From Adineta vaga (lineage: Eukaryota; Rotifera): DNA of 64,000 nt. Below are positions 60,486 through 64,000 of this stretch, piece after piece (the first letter of the stretch is position 1; each line of letters begins with the position of its first letter). The notes under the pieces were generated by a model that saw only the letters and a program-made list of their open reading frames with translations, was not told the DNA's origin and made no database searches. The stretch lies in NCBI GenBank assembly GCA_021613535.1, contig CP075494.1:12772001-12836000 (forward strand), written 5' to 3'. The position numbers and the translations under genes were made by a program.

Positions 60486-61167
60486 TTATGAGCAAAAATT
60501 TGGTGATAAAAACTCTCTAAGATATTCATCTTCTGAACAAATTCGACAAAATTCATCTTGACTAATTTTCGTATCATTATTTTCATCAAATTTTATAATA
60601 AATTGATTCAAATGTTTCATTACGTCTTCTTTTAGACGATCATTATTTGCTTCACCACGTAGTGAAAGAACCATTTTAATAATGGTTTCAATTTCGACTT
60701 TGGTTAGAACTCCATTTTTATCTACATCATATAATTGAAATGCATAACGAAGTTTTTCATCTAAATTCCCATTTTCCATTAGATCCATTGCTAGAAGAAA
60801 TTCAGTAAAATCAATTTTTCCTAGAAATATTAAAAAAATCATAATTGAACTATATAAACAAAGGCAAACCTGAGTTATCTTTATCAAAAGTAGCAAATAC
60901 TCTTTTAGCATATTGTGTCGCATCACCATCAGGAAATGCATGGTTATACATTTGAACAAATTGTTTCTGTGTTAATAAACCATCAGGACAATCTTTATAG
61001 AAACCATCTAAGAAGACAAAACTTATATTTAGAAATGAAGTTTTCATAAACATACGAAACCATTTTTGAATTTCTTCTTCTGTCATTCGTGTTCGCATTT
61101 TTAAATAATCAATTTGTGATGGAGATAATTCAGGTTGAATAACTCTTTTTGTTTCCGCCGCACCCAT
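60486..61167 (-). CDS. Neuronal calcium sensor / visinin-like EF-hand protein
   Basis: Three exons (complement): 60486..60820, 60870..61007, 61056..61167; 194 aa, the usual size of the family. The start MGAAET fits an N-myristoylation site (Gly2, Thr6). A first degenerate EF-hand (IQKWFHGFYKDCPDGLLT) is followed by EF2 (DKDNSGKIDFTE), EF3 (DVDKNGVLTKVE) and EF4 (DENNDTKISQDE), with 'FPDGDATQYAKRVFATFD' typical of hippocalcin/NCS proteins. Such proteins act as calcium-myristoyl switches in signalling. A TTTCAG acceptor sits 4 nt before the ATG, and the small acidic gene upstream ends only 133 bp away on the same strand, suggesting a trans-spliced operon. Confidence 0.92.
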
Positions 61168-61300
61168 TATTCTGAAATATTATTGAATTATTTATCTTAG
61201 AGAAGAAAAAAAGAAATTATCCAATGTTTTATTATAAATAAAATGAACTAAGCTATAATAAAATGAGTAAAACTAAAAAAGACGTATCAGTTTATGAAAA

Positions 61301-61504
61301 TTATTTTGTTTCGTCGGTGTATAGAGGTTTATTTGCATCTTGTGGTGATACATGAGCTAAATCTTCTTTTTCTTCGCTACGATGAAGTGAACTTTGTGCT
61401 GTTTTTGCATCTTCAACAATATGTTTTTTATCTTTTTCAGTTAAATGCGTGAAATCTTCAACTTCTGACGAATGATGTAATGCAGTTGAATTTGAATCGG
61501 CCAT
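61301..61504 (-). CDS. Small acidic protein with an internal repeat
   Basis: An intronless gene of 67 aa starting MADSNSTALHH. It contains two diverged copies of a motif of about 17 residues: HSSEVEDFTHLTEKDKK and HRSEEKEDLAHVSPQDA. Highly charged, without hydrophobic core or membrane segment, so probably disordered. Conservation of the frame in the diverged copy at 57074-57271 (apart from two stops) supports that it was coding. I do not recognise the family. It lies first in a two-gene unit with the calcium sensor. Confidence 0.7.
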   Translation of the reverse strand: MADSNSTALHHSSEVEDFTHLTEKDKKHIVEDAKTAQSSLHRSEEKEDLAHVSPQDANKPLYTDETK

Positions 61505-62580
61505 GAATATAACTTTCAACTTTTGAGTTCAATAACGAGCACGAGCGACGTACGTTTATTCACTTTAACTCAACGTTCATCTTCATCTGAATTAAAAAAT
61601 TCAAAATCCAATCACAATAAAGAACATGTCCTCTTTTATGTAGTGAAATGCATATAATTAGAAAGATTCGATCAATAGGAGATGTCACCATTGTATTAAT
61701 ACATACATTAATCAAGATCTCATAAAATTCATTTACACATCTGTCTGGTTTTACTTCTCAGATGATTATCTTTGTTCAGATCAGGTGTGTTCTGAGATCC
61801 AAAAAATTGAGAACGCGTTGATAACTTTTGTAAAATTTTAATACATACTCAGTGAGATGGTCGATATAGATAGAAAAAAGTATATAATATCTACAAAAAT
61901 GAACTATGTTACAACAAACAGGAGACAAAAACTGCGAACATCTATCAGCAAATGCAGAGACATACGAAAATTGAGATAATTATATGTATATCCTTGTTTC
62001 ATTTCAGCAATGATAATAAAGATTCTACTTGTTTTTGTTCTTTTGATTTGTAGAATGGATATATCATATACTTATAACAAAAGCATCAAATTTTGCAAAT
62101 AAGAGAATGATTAAATACAAATCTCGTTGTGGTTTATCAGTTGTTCTAACTGAACAACAATTTAAATGTTGTTGTTATTGACATTTACTGATGTGTAGAT
62201 CTTGTATTGTTTGTAGATACATAGAAATCTGTTGTAAATTCTCCGTTCATTAATCATCTCATTTAATTACGAATCAGTTATGGATCTAGAATATATATGC
62301 ATGTGTATTTTCAATATTTCATAAATAATTTTTAATAAATTATGGAATTTATTGAATAATGATATAATTTTTTGTAAAAATCCATCCTTTTAATAGATAA
62401 GGTCTAAATCTTAATGCTTCGCGCGTATTTGTACTCAACTGTTCACACCTGTTAGAAATCTTTAATAATATTCTTTTTTCTCAATACTTCCATATCATTA
62501 ATGAAATACGAAAACTTTTTTTTCGTTAATATGATCGGTTGTTCTTATAGAAAATGAATATCGCAGTAAGTACAAGAATA
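61505..62580. other. Intergenic, AT-rich
   Basis: The promoter side of the small acidic gene and the 3' flank of the pentapeptide gene. No gene or repeat of note. Confidence 0.5.
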
Positions 62581-64000
62581 TTATTCCATTGTTACATAAA
62601 TATTGTCAACAGTAGAATTTACTTCTTTGAATACAAGAATAAGTTGCAATTCAACAGTATTCACCGGGCATGGAAAAGATGCAACGATTGTTGATGATTC
62701 TATTACTCGACTATTATTCATTGTTGAATCTATAATAAAAATAAATAAATATAACTTTTGTCTATATGATTATTTCACTTACGTTCTTGACCAGTCTCCT
62801 CATTATTTGAATTGAAAAAGTGTATATTCAGATAAACAGGTGGATCCAATAGATTGAAAAGTCCATCTGATGTTTTCCCTTGCATTTCGATATAAACTTT
62901 ACTTCGTCCCTGTTCAATCAATCGTTCATAATGACGTATATCAACTCGTTGTTGCAATGTTGCATTGCGTTGTCTTCCTTCAAATAAACAATTTGCACTC
63001 GAGGCAACTTCCACTGTGAAAACATCTCCACTATTGATCCAAAAAGGTGTTGTTCTATTCGTTCCTACACATTGTGCATCACTGTTATTGACTAAATTTT
63101 TATTTCTTCCACGTGATCCATCAGGTAAGATTGTATTAGCAATGGATAAAGCTACGTCAAGTTGTCCTTGACTAATACCTGTACCAATTAGTTTTGCATC
63201 AGTAAAATCAACATTTTGAACATTAGCATTTTCAAAATTTGTTCCAGCTAAGAATGCATTTCGAAACGATGAACTGCTCAAATCTGCCCATAAAAATACA
63301 CAATTTGATAGATAACTATTTGAAAAATCTGTTTGAATTGCTTTAACGCTATAGAAATTTGCTGATCGAGCTGAAATATTATTCATTTGAGCTCGAGACA
63401 GATCAGCGGATGAAAAATCAGTCGTTGATAATTCCGAACGTGAAAAACTCGCTTCGATCGCAACAGAGTATTGAAATCTTGTTGATCCAAAGTCTGAGTT
63501 CGTCAATTGTGCGTGAGTTAAATTCGCATTTTCAAATAGAGCATTTTGCATTTTAACGTTCATAAAATTGCTTTCGGTAGCACTTGCATAACGAAAATTT
63601 GTCATAGTTAATGTTGCACGCGAGAAATCTGCGTGAGTAACATCTGATTGATGAAATGAAGCACCGAGCAAATTACTCGAACTAAAATTTGATTTTCTCA
63701 ATAAAATTTGTTGAAATGAAGCATTTATTAACGTTGTTGATGGTAATATAAGTTGATTATAATCAAGTCGAATACCACCTAGAGAAAAAAGAAGAAGATT
63801 TGAACATAAAATTTAAAATAGTTCTTTAAATTTACTTTGAGTAGAATCACTAGTAACATCATCAAGATCGAGTTCTTTCAAAAGGACACCTTGTAAATCT
63901 AACGGTGGATTATCCGAACGTTCGCCATGTATATATTTCATTTTATATAAGAAACTAATTAATGATGATTTATGTTGAGGATCTAGACGAGAAATTAGTG
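62581..64000 (-). CDS. Pentapeptide-repeat protein (5' partial)
   Basis: Three exons visible (complement): 62581..62729, 62783..63778, 63836..64000 running off the window; about 436 residues. The central part is a long series of A(D/N)LxX-like pentapeptides (ADFSRATLTMTNF, ANLTHAQLTNSDF, ADLSSSSFRNAFLAGTNF, ANVQNVDFTDAKL), predicting a right-handed quadrilateral beta-helix. A beta-rich C-terminal domain of about 150 residues follows (from about SQGQLDVAL to VTME at the stop). An apparent stop at the end of exon 2 is bypassed by a GTAAGTG donor. Such repeats are mostly bacterial, so horizontal origin followed by intron gain is plausible but unproven. Function unknown; the N-terminus, possibly with a membrane anchor, is outside the window. 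Confidence 0.85.

Noticed and set aside
62775-62783. Stop codon at the end of the long pentapeptide frame
   Set aside because: The stop lies within a GTAAGTG donor; a following exon in the right phase continues the protein to a later TAA.
1-64000. CRISPR arrays, rRNA or tRNA genes, bacterial operons
   Set aside because: No regularly spaced repeats, no rRNA-like blocks and no tRNA-like A/B box pair were seen; spliceosomal introns throughout rule out a bacterial source.

Overview
The window looks like a piece of a compact, AT-rich animal nuclear genome, most probably a bdelloid rotifer (genus not resolved). The evidence is: orthologues of metazoan genes (POC1, IFT172, KIF27, AP-2 alpha, Spire, a MET/RON-type receptor); introns that are mostly about 50-70 bp; many 3' splice sites lying 0-45 nt before an ATG with no upstream exon, as expected for spliced-leader trans-splicing (known in bdelloids); and several genes of bacterial or fungal flavour (a DJ-1/PfpI protein, a pentapeptide-repeat protein). 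Exon-intron structures were worked out by hand from reading frame, splice motifs and remembered family sequences. Every multi-exon model given closes in frame.

Layout. 0-3.6 kb: three tandem plus-strand paralogues of a 'WLD' domain family, then a convergent DJ-1/PfpI-like gene. 4.4-6.3 kb: POC1 (centriole). 8.2-13.3 kb: an RBMS/alan-shepard-type two-RRM RNA-binding protein with at least three alternative first exons and long microsatellite-rich introns. 16.4-21 kb: Spire actin nucleator. 23-29 kb: IFT172. 29.5-31.3 kb: a three-pass membrane protein with a proline-rich linker and a domain resembling the dynein heavy-chain stalk. 31.6-36.1 kb: MET-like receptor tyrosine kinase. 38-41.8 kb: AP-2 alpha adaptin. 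42.1 kb: SmD2. 43.1-44.9 kb: Thr-rich mucin-like membrane protein. 45.2-50.5 kb: KIF27 and MYCBP in an operon-like arrangement. 50.8-51.6 kb: ribosomal protein L9, with a GC-AG intron. 51.8-53.8 kb: calcium-regulated mitochondrial ATP-Mg/Pi carrier. 54.4-55.9 kb: SLC10A7-like transporter with an unusual N-terminal extension. 56.7-62 kb: a duplicated two-gene unit (small acidic protein plus neuronal calcium sensor), intact at 60.5-61.5 kb and decayed at 56.7-57.3 kb, separated by a transposon with long terminal inverted repeats. 62.6-64 kb: pentapeptide-repeat protein, running off the edge.

Functionally, at least three genes serve centrioles, cilia or axonemes (POC1, IFT172, KIF27); MYCBP and the dynein-stalk-like protein may join them. 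The most unusual observations are the membrane-anchored dynein-stalk-like protein, the 'WLD' tandem array with a possible divergent copy fused to an SLC10 transporter, a 221-bp patch of perfect identity inside an otherwise diverged duplicate (a gene-conversion signature), and two candidate trans-spliced operons.
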